Shown piece after piece: positions 11,664-21,386 of a stretch of DNA of 64,000 nt. How positions within the stretch are numbered: position 1 is the first letter of the stretch; each line of letters opens with the position of its first letter. Location of the stretch: NCBI RefSeq assembly GCF_030272615.1, contig NC_081415.1, positions 379,217,392 to 379,281,391 on the forward strand, given 5' to 3'. The notes under the pieces were generated by a model. The model was not told the DNA's origin. It made no database searches and worked only from the letters and a program-made list of their open reading frames with translations. The DNA comes from Cryptomeria japonica (taxonomy: Eukaryota; Streptophyta; Pinopsida; Cupressales; Cupressaceae). Made by a program: the position numbers and the translations under genes.

Positions 11664-12684
11664 TGTTGGCTAAATATTTTGTAAGTGACTTTACAACCAC
11701 TTACAAAATGGTAAATCTAAACACAATATGTGAGACAAAGTCTCTCCTAATTCTAAGGGAAGGCTTCCCCTTTTTATTTCCTTTTGATTAAGCTAATACC
11801 TAACTAAGAACTATCAATTGGGATGGAATAATAAGTCACTTCCTATTTTTTAGGAATGAGGTTCTTCAAATGCAATAAACTTTTAACAATTTTACTTCAC
11901 TAAAAGGTACAAAATGCAGCAACAAAAACCAATAGACTGGTGATTAGATGTAAGAAGAATCACTAGTATACCAATTAAATAACTTAACAAGGAAAATACA
12001 CAAGCTCAAAGTCTTATGTAACTTTTTTGCAATGCTTGAATCATAATATGTAGCATATAATAGCTCAAAGTCTCGATGCGCTCAAATTATGTATATTCAA
12101 GAAGAATAAAAGCACAAAGTCTTCTAAGTTCTTCTCTACATCAACACTTTAACTAATTTAATCTTTGAGATTGCAGTACAAAGTCTGCGAGAAATCAAAT
12201 CAAAGCTCCTTTATAATATCCACAACAATCTCACAAATATCCTAATTTAATTCATAAAATACTCCACTATGACGCAAGAACACAATGGTAATATGAATAG
12301 AGATTCAACTCAAAGTTTGAAAACTCAATCCTCTTTTTATTAATATTGGGAATCAAATTTACAAAACAAAACACAAAGTCTGTATTGATGTAAATTTGAA
12401 TAGATTTGTCTTTCATGCATCCCAGATCCTTATTTACAATGAGCACTCTCATTTTTATAGAGGAGAGATTATGAGAAAAATGTGGGAGAAAGATAACCAA
12501 CTATTAACTTATTCCACATTATAGTCCTAGTTCATTTTGACTTGTAATGTGTTCACATGTAATTACATCTTGCAACTTTACATGTAATATGTCATGACTA
12601 AATTGAATAATACATGATGAAAGTAAGCTAAGTGTCTAACTAGATGACTTCATTAACATCATCCTTTGTCAAGGAGTTTCTTCA
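11664..12684 (-). repeat. 3' LTR of the gag-only element
   Basis: Begins tgttggctaaat and ends cttca on the plus strand. It aligns along its length with 15579-15902 plus 17131-17839. Confidence 0.75.
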
Positions 12685-12693
12685 TGTTGCAAA

Positions 12694-13508
12694 GTTGCTA
12701 GTGCTTGGAGTCTTTAGGTCCTGATGAGTGGATAGGAGCATCTAAGACAAAGTTGCAACAATGGATTCAAATTGTTTCCAAAGTCAAACAAGAACTTGAA
12801 AAAACCTATGAGGCATTGGAGAAAAACTCTAAAAACATGAGACGAGGAATAAAAATGACCAAGTATGAATGAGTTGCAATTCGGGTCTCAAGACCCATAT
12901 TGCAAGTGTAGGGAGGATTATCATGTAATCGATCCTGAAGGCTCGACTACAACTTGCCAAGGGTGAATGCTATCATGCAATCAGATTCTAAATCCCGACT
13001 ACAAGTATGGAGAAAAGGGATATGTAGGTCGGGTCTTAAGACCTATCCTACTTTTTCTTAGTGTGAGGATTTGTTGGTTGGGTCTTGAGATCCAATCAAC
13101 ATCTTATGGTTGCAAGTGTGACTTGCAATTGTATCTCAGAAACCCGACTGCAAGTATGCGTGACGTCTAGAAAAACATGTAATCTTGGTTTAAAAACCTA
13201 ATTTAACATGTATATGGAACTCATATGTAATTCAGGTCTCAAGGCTCGAATTACATGTAAAGGGGGAAAACACTTTTAAAGTTGGGTCTTGGACCTGATT
13301 TTACAGACAAAGGAAAAACTTAAACAATAAGACATAAAAACTTATAAAAGGATAATCTAGGACTTTGACCTTTGATTGAAAATGACTTGGAGATGAACTA
13401 TATACTCAAGAGTAAATGACTTGTACCTCGATAAGCATTCCTTAGACCTTTAAATGATAAAATGATGTAGGATTATCCATAATTCTTTCCAAGCTCAAAT
13501 TGGAGATA
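12694..13508 (+). repeat. Palindrome-array repeat, copy 1 (about nine units)
   Basis: The core at 12874-13304 is a run of nine imperfect palindromes of 28-36 bases, near 12874, 12922, 12974, 13021, 13073, 13121, 13176, 13224 and 13277. Each has arms like tgtaat/attaca around a centre like gggtctcaagaccc. The unit at 13031-13042 is the perfect palindrome ggtcttaagacc. The flanks (start gcttggagtctttagg, end aattggagataaca) are shared with the other copies at 30168-30440 and 56876-57479, so the whole block is a repeat. It lies between gag and the 3' LTR of the gag-only element. Function unknown. Confidence 0.8.
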
Positions 13509-13975
13509 ACAAACTATGGCTCTAACTGGGAAATTGCCTTTGGTCATGGAAGCGATTGAAGGTAGTAGAATCCAGAACTCCAAGTGCCATTTTCATCCAT
13601 TGGGCTATAGAGTCAAGCAATCAAAGAAACACAAAGACAACAAGGATGACACAACTAGCTAAAATGACCTATTGAAATAAGACTCAACTTTGTGCAACTG
13701 CACTTATTGGAAAGGACAACTAACCTAACCTAGACTAACTAATAATGGGAACTTCTTCAAATGGAACCATTCACTAGTACCCCAAAGTAACTTCCCTTCT
13801 TCAACAAGGTGGAGTGTGTTCCATGATCATAAGTAGCCACATGAAGATGAAGCACAAATAATTGTACCATACCTCAATGCACCACTTCTTGGAAGAAATA
13901 AAAAATCACACTTGCCTCCTTAAGTTGGTCATATGTACTATTGCTCCAAAGTGAATCAATGAACCAAGACTTCCC

Positions 13976-15457
13976 TCACTCAATTATAAATGTGTCTTTG
14001 GCTCCATTTTCAAATTTATCTTCATGTTCAAGAACAAGTGCAACCTTTGACGTCTTGTTTACTTCCAACCAAGCTATATGTCTTATAGGACATCCCCTGG
14101 AGAGGACAAAGACCAAATTCTTCTTGCTAGTTCCACTTCTATGATCTACTTTCTCAATCATATCCTCATGTTGGGTGAAATGATTTTCCTCATGTGATTG
14201 AGGTGAAAACATGGCTTAATAGTTGGCTTCATCATGTTATTCACAAACTTCAGATTTGGGAGATATTGAGTTGTCATCAAGACTTGAGCAAAACTCCTCT
14301 ATTATGTTTTTGAAAAGGTATTCATCAAGTTCTTTGGTAGTTCTCTCATGCATAATTTGTTCAAGTTCATTAATTTGAAATATAGATGCATTCTTTTCAT
14401 CTTGTTCAACTCGATTGGTACCTTCATGCATATTCATCTTTTCACATCTCATGATACGATAGTCCTCATTTACCAATTACCTTTCAAAAGTGGCCTTCAA
14501 CCTCTTTTTGTTTATTCCCCATGGTATCCTACGTAATTTCTTCTTCTTGTTCAACAACTTCTTCATAATGCATTTACTAGATATGAGAGTTGCCAAATAT
14601 ATTTTCTTCCTTCTCTTGAAGAGATTAGCAAGATCACTTTGTTCAGATTCAAAGTTCCCCGCCACTACATTTGTTGGTGGTGAAGGAATCTTGTTCTGAT
14701 TCTTAACTGCATAATTGGAAGCATTATTTAGATGTCCTTGGGATATCTCTATAAGAAATAAAATAAGAACCATGTGATAACTACTTCTTAAGGGCTAACA
14801 CTTCATTAGCTAGCATGTGCACCATGGGATCTATTCTGCCAATAGAAGATGATTCCATATAAGAGTTTTCTTTGGACCTATTTGGCTTTATCCTTATCTT
14901 ACCCACAAGGATAAGATCATCTTCAATCTCAATTTCCAAAGTTTGTGCTACTACAAGATTAAGTGGAGTTGCTCTTCTCAACATAAAACTTACCTCAGGC
15001 ACTTGAGCATTGATAAAGAAAAACTTCAAATTCTCAATTGTAGGCTAAGCAATAGCTAGAATTCTATGTGTCAACTTGTTGAACTAAGCAATGAATTCAC
15101 GCATAGGCATATGAGTTGGGCCAACAAAGCATGGGAATCTTCAACAAGCTTAAACCTTGCCTCAAACTTAGCTTTGAGAGTAGCCCAATTTGTGATGGTT
15201 TGCAGTGCGAGGTGGTAGAACCAATCTACAACCACACCTTGTAGAGTTTCAATGAAAAGCCTCTCTGAAACATCCTCATGTTCCACACCAAGCAAACCAC
15301 ATGCAATATAGAAGGTAGTGATGTGCTCATCTAGATATTGTTTTTCATCGTTGTAGAGCTTGGGGAAGTTCTTTTGTGAACCATCATGAAGATAATGTAG
15401 AGGTGGAGTCAGATTTAATGGACCAAAAGAATTCCCCGAAGGACCTTGGGAAACCAT
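13976..15457 (-). pseudogene. gag: Gag pseudogene of the LTR element
   Basis: The first 128 codons (15457-15071) carry a recognisable Ty3/Gypsy-type Gag domain: the segment around FYIACGLLGVEHEDVSERLF is typical, and is followed by LQGVVVDWFYHL and ITNWATLKAKFEARF. In the family this region assembles the particle. Downstream the reading is broken: pieces at 15029-14781, 14773-14477, 14476-14237 and 14212-13976 are separated by stops, and the 15029 piece is in another frame. No zinc knuckle or protease motif was found in these pieces. It starts about 100 bases after the primer site. The later pieces are assigned to the same gene only by position and strand. Confidence 0.75.
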
Positions 15458-15555
15458 TTTACATGTCCTTAGCGAAAGATTGACAAATTAATAAAATAAA
15501 TTACAATGAATTCATACTGCAACCAAATGCATGAGGCCTTTGGATGTGTATCGTA

Positions 15556-15573
15556 TCCCCAACAGAGTCGCCA
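15556..15573 (-). other. Primer binding site, tRNA-Arg type
   Basis: On the minus strand this reads TGGCGACTCTGTTGGGGA, five bases inside the 5' LTR. It matches the tRNA-Arg-type primer site of Tat/Ogre-like plant Gypsy elements and fixes the element's orientation. Confidence 0.75.
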
Positions 15574-15902
15574 AAAATTATTGGCTAAATATTTTGTAAG
15601 TGACTTTATAACCACTTACAAAATAATAAATTTAGACACAGTAAGTGAGACAGAGTCTCTCCTAATTCTAAGGGAAGGCTCCCCCTTTTTATTGCCTTTT
15701 GAAATAACTAATACCTAACTAAGAACTATCAATTGAGATGGAATAATAAGTCACTTCCTCTTTTTCTAGGAATGATGCTCTTCAAATATAATACTTTTAA
15801 CAATTTACTTTGACTAAAATGTACAAATTGCGACAATAAAAACCAATAGACTGGTGATTAGATGTAAGAAGAATCACTAGTATACCAGTTAACTAACTTA
15901 AC

Positions 15903-17125
15903 TGTAAAGCGGAAAATCGAACCCTAGGTATTTCCCCCACTCCAAGGAGAGAGAAGGGAGGTCACTAGGGTTGACGGTTTTCACTTAGGAGAGACTTTAC
16001 ATTCAAAAGAGGGGTTGAAACCCACAAGATCCAATCTTACACAATGCAAGACTGGATTCTAAATGAGTTTCAAGGGTTGAGACATCAAGGATACCCTCTT
16101 TTGTAAAGAATGTAGATAGAAAGATTGAACTAGGAGTACATGTAAAGTAAGAAAGATTCACTTATAAACGGAGATAGGGACACAGGATGAAGTTACGGAC
16201 CTGAAATTAGCAGTAAAATGTCGAGACGATGCTATTCTGCAAATTTGAGCGAAAGTTGATGGGACAATGGCGCCCGGAGTGCACACGGTCCTCCGAAAAA
16301 TCCACGAAACGAAGGGGGATCTGTTCGTCTTTGCACAAGGATTCCAGATCTTCAATTATAGCCGCGTACCTACAACCTACACACAGAAAAGAGAGGACGA
16401 TTGGGGGGTTAGGGATTAGGGGTTTGCCTTTAGGTCAAACCCCGATTTTGGAATTAACCAAGAAATGAGAATGCTATAAATGTAAATGTTTGTAATGTAA
16501 ACAAGTACTGATACCTTGTTGTAAGAATGTTTGTATTCTTACATGCGAAGGTGTAATGAATGTTGTATTTTGTATGTTGTAGGTGATCTCCTCTTCAATG
16601 GTTGAATCCTTGTCTTGAATGCAACACCTAGCCTTGAATGGAGACCTAGAATGCTCAATTGCTTGAAGGAATGCTTGAATGCTTGAATGTTTGAATGTTT
16701 GAATGTTGCTTCCGCCTCTTGCACACATGTGTTTTTCCTCCTCTTTTCTGGGAGGGGAAATGTAGTTTATATACTTGTCAATTAGGGTTGAGAGACTGAT
16801 TTTTTCGATCTTAGGCCGACCTAGGAACATTATTTTCCAATTTGCAAACTTAAAGACCCGATGCCCAACAAGAGACCGGGCCCAAAATAGGGCCAGGGAC
16901 CAGGGCGCTGGGCGCCATGGTCCTGGGGGACCAGGGCGCTAGGCGCCATGGTCCCACCTCCCGGGACAACAGGGTGCAAGGAGGATCAGGCCAAGGTGCA
17001 GAAATATGCAGTTTTTGATGTCGCAAACAAGTTTCGGGGTCTCCATTCAGGTTCAACGTTGCGCTGCCATCGTGAAGACCCAAATGCAGTCGAAATTGCA
17101 AGTGTCACAATTTTAGGATGCTACA
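15903..17125 (-). mobile_element. Solo LTR inserted in another LTR
   Basis: Starts tgtaaagc and ends gatgctaca, with the 5-bp duplication ttaac on both sides (15898-15902 and 17126-17130). In reverse complement it aligns with the LTR at 60795-62003: both carry the gctaggtgttgcattcaag segment, the gtttgacctaaaggcaaac segment and the gaggaccgt block. No internal region is present, so it is a solo LTR. Confidence 0.85.
16897..16954. repeat. Two tandem GC-rich palindromes, 31-bp period
   Basis: Two units (16897-16923 and 16928-16954) run from ggaccagggcgc to gcgccatggtcc. Each is close to an inverted repeat and should fold as a strong hairpin. They are very GC-rich in otherwise AT-rich DNA. Confidence 0.8.
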
Positions 17126-17839
17126 TTAACAATAAAAATGCACAAGCTCAAAGTCTTTTGTAACTTTTCTGCAATGATTAAATGAAAACATGCAGTATAT
17201 AACAACTCCAAGTCTCTTAATATGATACACACTAGAATTTTGTAATATATTTAGGAAGAATATAAGCAAAAAGTCTTCTAAGTTCTTCTTGACATCAACA
17301 CTTTAACTAATTTAATCTTCAATATTATAGCACAAAGTCTCGAAGAAATTAGATCAAAGCTCCTTTATAATGTCCACAACAATCTCACAAATATCCCAAG
17401 TTAATTAAGAAAATACTCCATTGTGACATAAGAACATAGTGGTAATATGAACAAAGATTCAACTCAAACTCTAAAAAATCAATGCTCTCTTTATTAATCT
17501 TGGGAATCAAATTTACAGAATAAAAAACAAAGTCTCTATTGCTGTAAATTTTTGTAGAGTTTTATTTCACACATCCCAAATCCTTATTTACAATGAGAAC
17601 TCTCATATGTATAGAGGAGAGGCTATGAGAAAAATGTGGGAGAAAGCTAACTAACTATTGACTTATTCCACATTACTATCCTAATTTATTTTGACTTGTA
17701 ATGTGTTCACATGTAATTACATCTTGCAACTTTACATATTATATGTTATCACTAAATTACATAATACACTATGAAAGTAAATGAAGTGTCTAACTAGAGA
17801 TGACTTCATTAACATCATCCTCTGTCAAGGAGGTCTTCA

Positions 17840-19371
17840 TGTTTCTGTTACCAAAATATTGCTATAGCTAAATTTGGTGGCCTATTGCAGGCCTTATACA
17901 TTGTAGTAGAAGAAAGGTACACAATTTCTTTTTTACAAAAATCTTCATTTTGTACATTATGATCTCAGAATAGAAGCTTATTTCATTATGCAAGTATTTT
18001 TCAAGAAAGAAATAGTAAAAGATTACACAAAATAGCTTTTGTATTACAACAATGTGTAAGGTTACCCACACAAGTCAAGGGTATGACTGATAAATGCAAC
18101 AAGTAGAATGATAAACATATGTATAAATAGAATGAGAGAGAAAAAAAGATACGACATTTCCTTTGAATGACAAACCATTGGTTAGTTGAAGTTGCATCTT
18201 GATTTTTTCATGCTCCTAGTGCTCCTAGTATACTTGCAAGGGGTAAAGGACAGATGTGTTAGAGCTCTAGATCTTTATTCTTCTATAAATCTACTCATAC
18301 ATATATACATTGGACTAGAAAATGGAGAAAATCAGATCAGACCAAGCAAGAGAATCAAAGAGATCAAAGTGACAAACCATCATAAGCTTCATGAGCTTCT
18401 TATTTTTCTAACTTGTTTGTTCATTGTGCAGGTAGAGGACAAGTTTCCATTTCATGAATATAAAGTATGTGAGGTTAAATGAGGCTCCCACACATATACA
18501 TCAAACTACAAAATGGAGAAAATTAGATCAGACCAAGCAAGAGAATCAAAGAGATCAAAGTGACAAATCTGTTCACTGTGCAGGTATAGGACAAGTTTCC
18601 ATTTCATGAATATCAAGTATGTGAGGTTAAATGAGGCTCCCACAAGGGTTGAGTCTAACATTCTAATATGTCAATATCACTCCATTGAGTAGGGACCCAT
18701 CATTCACAACAATAAAACTTTTAGTATCACTGTTATGGATAACGTGCATGTGACCAATGTAGTCATATTGGCATATCAAACACCTTGACAACCCTAATGG
18801 GGTCTCAGAATACTATTGTAGTCATGAAGAGTATGATAACTCAAGAAATAATTTCATTATCATAACTATGATCTCAGAAGGTCTAATATCAGATAAATAT
18901 ACAAAGTGATATGGACTATCAATAACTGTTCAGACACAATAGCATCAAAAGAGGTTATAGATCGTAATGAAATCTGAAACAACCATTAATGACTTAGGAC
19001 AATCATAGTAAGTAAAAGTTCATATCATTCCTTATAGGAATCGGAACAGTCGGTGGCCATGTAGAGTTATAAGAGAATTAACACAAATTATATTGATCAT
19101 GTATTCATGATTTGAATAGATGTTAAGAGTTGTGACAGTCATTATTAGACCAGCCTCAAAAAGATCTACACAGTGCCTTAACAATGACATACATGCTTAC
19201 AAAAAAGCATCCCATTAAGCCACACATAATAGTGAATTCAAAGGATAAAAGATATAGTTTTACAAAGATATAATGACAACTCTACAAGGGTTAATAATCA
19301 TAATATGCACAGAAGTAACAGTGATTTGCAGTCATGGCGAACCTGGAATAAGGTTTTTTGACTCAAAGAAT
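17840..19371. other. Intergenic DNA before the LINE
   Basis: No supported gene. It contains one local duplication (18295-18640). The rest is AT-rich and continues in character beyond the LINE (27580 onward), as expected if the LINE split it. Confidence 0.5.
18295..18640 (+). repeat. Tandem duplication with a 40-bp length difference
   Basis: A unit with aaaatggagaaaat, gatcagaccaagcaagaga and gaggttaaatgaggctccca is present twice (18300-18490 and 18491-18640). The second unit lacks about 40 bases found at about 18380-18420 in the first. Confidence 0.85.
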
Positions 19372-19384
19372 AACAATGCACAAG

Positions 19385-19434
19385 TCTGATTACCAACTCA
19401 GAAACAATGTCTGATTACCAACTCCGAAACAAGA
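19385..19434 (+). repeat. Two 25-bp tandem units at the LINE 5' edge
   Basis: tctgattaccaactc(a/c)gaaacaa is present at 19385 and 19410. The first two bases overlap the end of the target duplication. Confidence 0.85.
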
Positions 19435-19473
19435 TGTATTCTTCCAAAATTTAGATGATAACCAAGTAAACAG

Positions 19474-21386
19474 ATGGAGAGTGGGGATGAGAAGGGGAGT
19501 GGTCGAGCCCAAAATTCAAATTTTTTGGGCGGGAGCACTAGTTCAGCAGCAGGAAAAAATGCAGAAGGAGATTCAGGGAGTCCTATAGAAGGGGAGAGTT
19601 CAGATGGTAAGGAACTCGATGTTCCTTTGGACTTAGGGGACCCAGGTGGGGGCCCTAGATCACATGAGGAGCATATAGCAGGAGGTAAGGGGAATGATCA
19701 GGTTCAAAATTCAAACCTGGGAGGCGGTAAACTTGAAGCAATTTCAGGACAGCATGCGGAAAGTGGTTCAGAGGATACAGTGGAAGGAAAAGAATCTAAT
19801 GGGAAGGATCTCGAGAACCTACCGAATTCAGGGGATCTAATGGGGGGACCCAGATCGATTGGACACATTGGTAAATGGTCCTCTTTGTTTGGGGTCAAAC
19901 CTAAAGGTAAGTCATCCTTGCCCTCGGTCAAAAATACCTCGAATGTGTCTCAGGGTAAGTTTTCTATTTCTATTCCTGATCAAATTATAGATCATAACAT
20001 TGCTAGAATGGAAAATACCTTGATTGGAGAGTTTTATGGGACGAGACCAACATTGAGGTCATTTGTGGGTTTGTTAAGAGGAAATGGAATAACTTGAAAG
20101 GTTAGGTGGATGTGGTTGCAATGAACAAAGGATGCTTGTCCTTTTCTTTCTCTTGTGAGGAGGACCACAGGAACATCCTTTGCAACGGTACTTGGGCGAT
20201 AGGCAAATGTTTAATGTATATCCAGAAATGGTACCCTACTGCGAGAAGAGAAAAAAAATTTGTGGTCCAAGTTCTAGTTTGGATAAAGTTACTTGGAATC
20301 CCAATGGAATATTGGGAGGAAGATGTGTTTGCAGGAATAGCCAACACCTTTGGGGAGCTTATCGCCATTGATCCAGTTACGGTATCTAGAAGAAGACTTA
20401 TTTATGCCAGAATCTGCATAGGAGTTGGGCCCGAAACGGATATGCCAGAGGAAATACAGATAGAATCAAAGCTTGGGAAATGGAAGTAGAATATTGTTTA
20501 CGAAACAATCCCTTTTACATGCTTTCACTGTAAGAAAGTCAGACACTAGGCTAAAAAATGCCCAAGTAATGTGGTCAAATCTCAATCCCAAGCTAAAGTA
20601 TGGAAAAAGGTGGACAACTCTTTGAAAGCTTCGTATTCTGATGGTTTGGATCAAGAAAAACAATCTCAGGTTGGAAGGATAGAGGAAGTGTTAGTCAAAG
20701 AGTTGGGAAATGAAACGAAGAAAGGAGATAATGAAAATGCCACCCATCAAGAAAAGGAACAGAATGGAAAGGAGTCAGATGATGGAGAAAGAGAGTCACA
20801 AGTCAGTAGCCAAAAAGAGGAAAAGGAAAAGGATAAGACAGATCAAAACTCAGACAATAGTGATAAGAGAAATAACGGTCAAAAGAAAAAGGGAGATAAT
20901 CAATCCAAAGATAATAAAGAGGAAGGAGACAATTTTAATTTAGTATCAAATTCATTTGAGTCAGATAAGGAAGCAGACTAGATCCAAGATGCACAACCTG
21001 ATAACATTCTGGATCAAGGGCTATCAGAGATTTCATTAGTCTCTCTAGCTAAGGTAAAGTTGATCTTTCCGGAGGAAAATGAGCCAAAAAGGGGAGATGA
21101 GGAAGACATCAAAAAGGTGTTGGGAAAGAGTGAATCAAAGAAGGAAGAAGAAGAAGTAATGGAGGATAAAAGAAAGATTAAGAACAAAAAAAATAATAAC
21201 AACAACAACAACAACAATAGTACATCAAGCAAAAATACCAGAAGCAGACTTGGGGATGTGGGAGCTCAGCATACTTCTCCAGGAAGATATTCAAATGCAA
21301 AGAAGAGGACTATGGAAACAAGAAAGAACATAGCAGATGGGACTCAAAGAACCATCTTTGAGGCTGGTATTTCTAAAAAACCATGA
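19474..21386 (+). pseudogene. LINE ORF1, nucleic-acid-binding protein
   Basis: Plant L1 ORF1 binds the element RNA. A Gly/Ser-rich N-terminal part (19474 to about 20040) leads, after a frameshift, into a DUF4283-like region (about 20040-20480: GFVKRKWNNL, LLGIPMEYW, RRRLIYARI). Next is a CX2CX4HX4C zinc knuckle (CFHC...KKC, about 20520-20561) with a stop inside it, then a long Lys/Glu/Asn-rich tail with a polar run from an AAC microsatellite at about 21189-21222. Stops are at about 20100, 20487, 20550 and 20979. The final stop TGA overlaps the ORF2 start as ATGA. Confidence 0.8.

Larger units (their letters stand above)
11664..17839 (-). mobile_element. Gag-only LTR retrotransposon, minus strand, with nested solo LTR
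   Basis: Two copies of one LTR (11664-12684, and 15579-17839 after removing an insert) flank about 2.9 kb. On the minus strand the order is 5' LTR, tRNA-Arg-type primer site, gag, palindrome array, 3' LTR. Only a Gag domain is recognisable; no protease, reverse transcriptase or integrase was found. It therefore looks non-autonomous, like the gag-only terminal-repeat elements known in plants. LTR edges are set by TG..CA, with one edge mutated to TA. No convincing target-site duplication was seen. Confidence 0.75.
15579..17839 (-). repeat. 5' LTR of the gag-only element, split by a solo LTR
   Basis: Same sequence as 11664-12684, interrupted at 15903-17125. Its inner edge reads tattggc where the other copy has tgttggc. 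Its outer edge is ...cttca at 17839. Confidence 0.75.

Noticed and set aside
12874-13304. Array of spaced repeats resembling a CRISPR
   Set aside because: Units are palindromic and differ from each other, spacing is irregular, and the DNA is a plant nuclear repeat.
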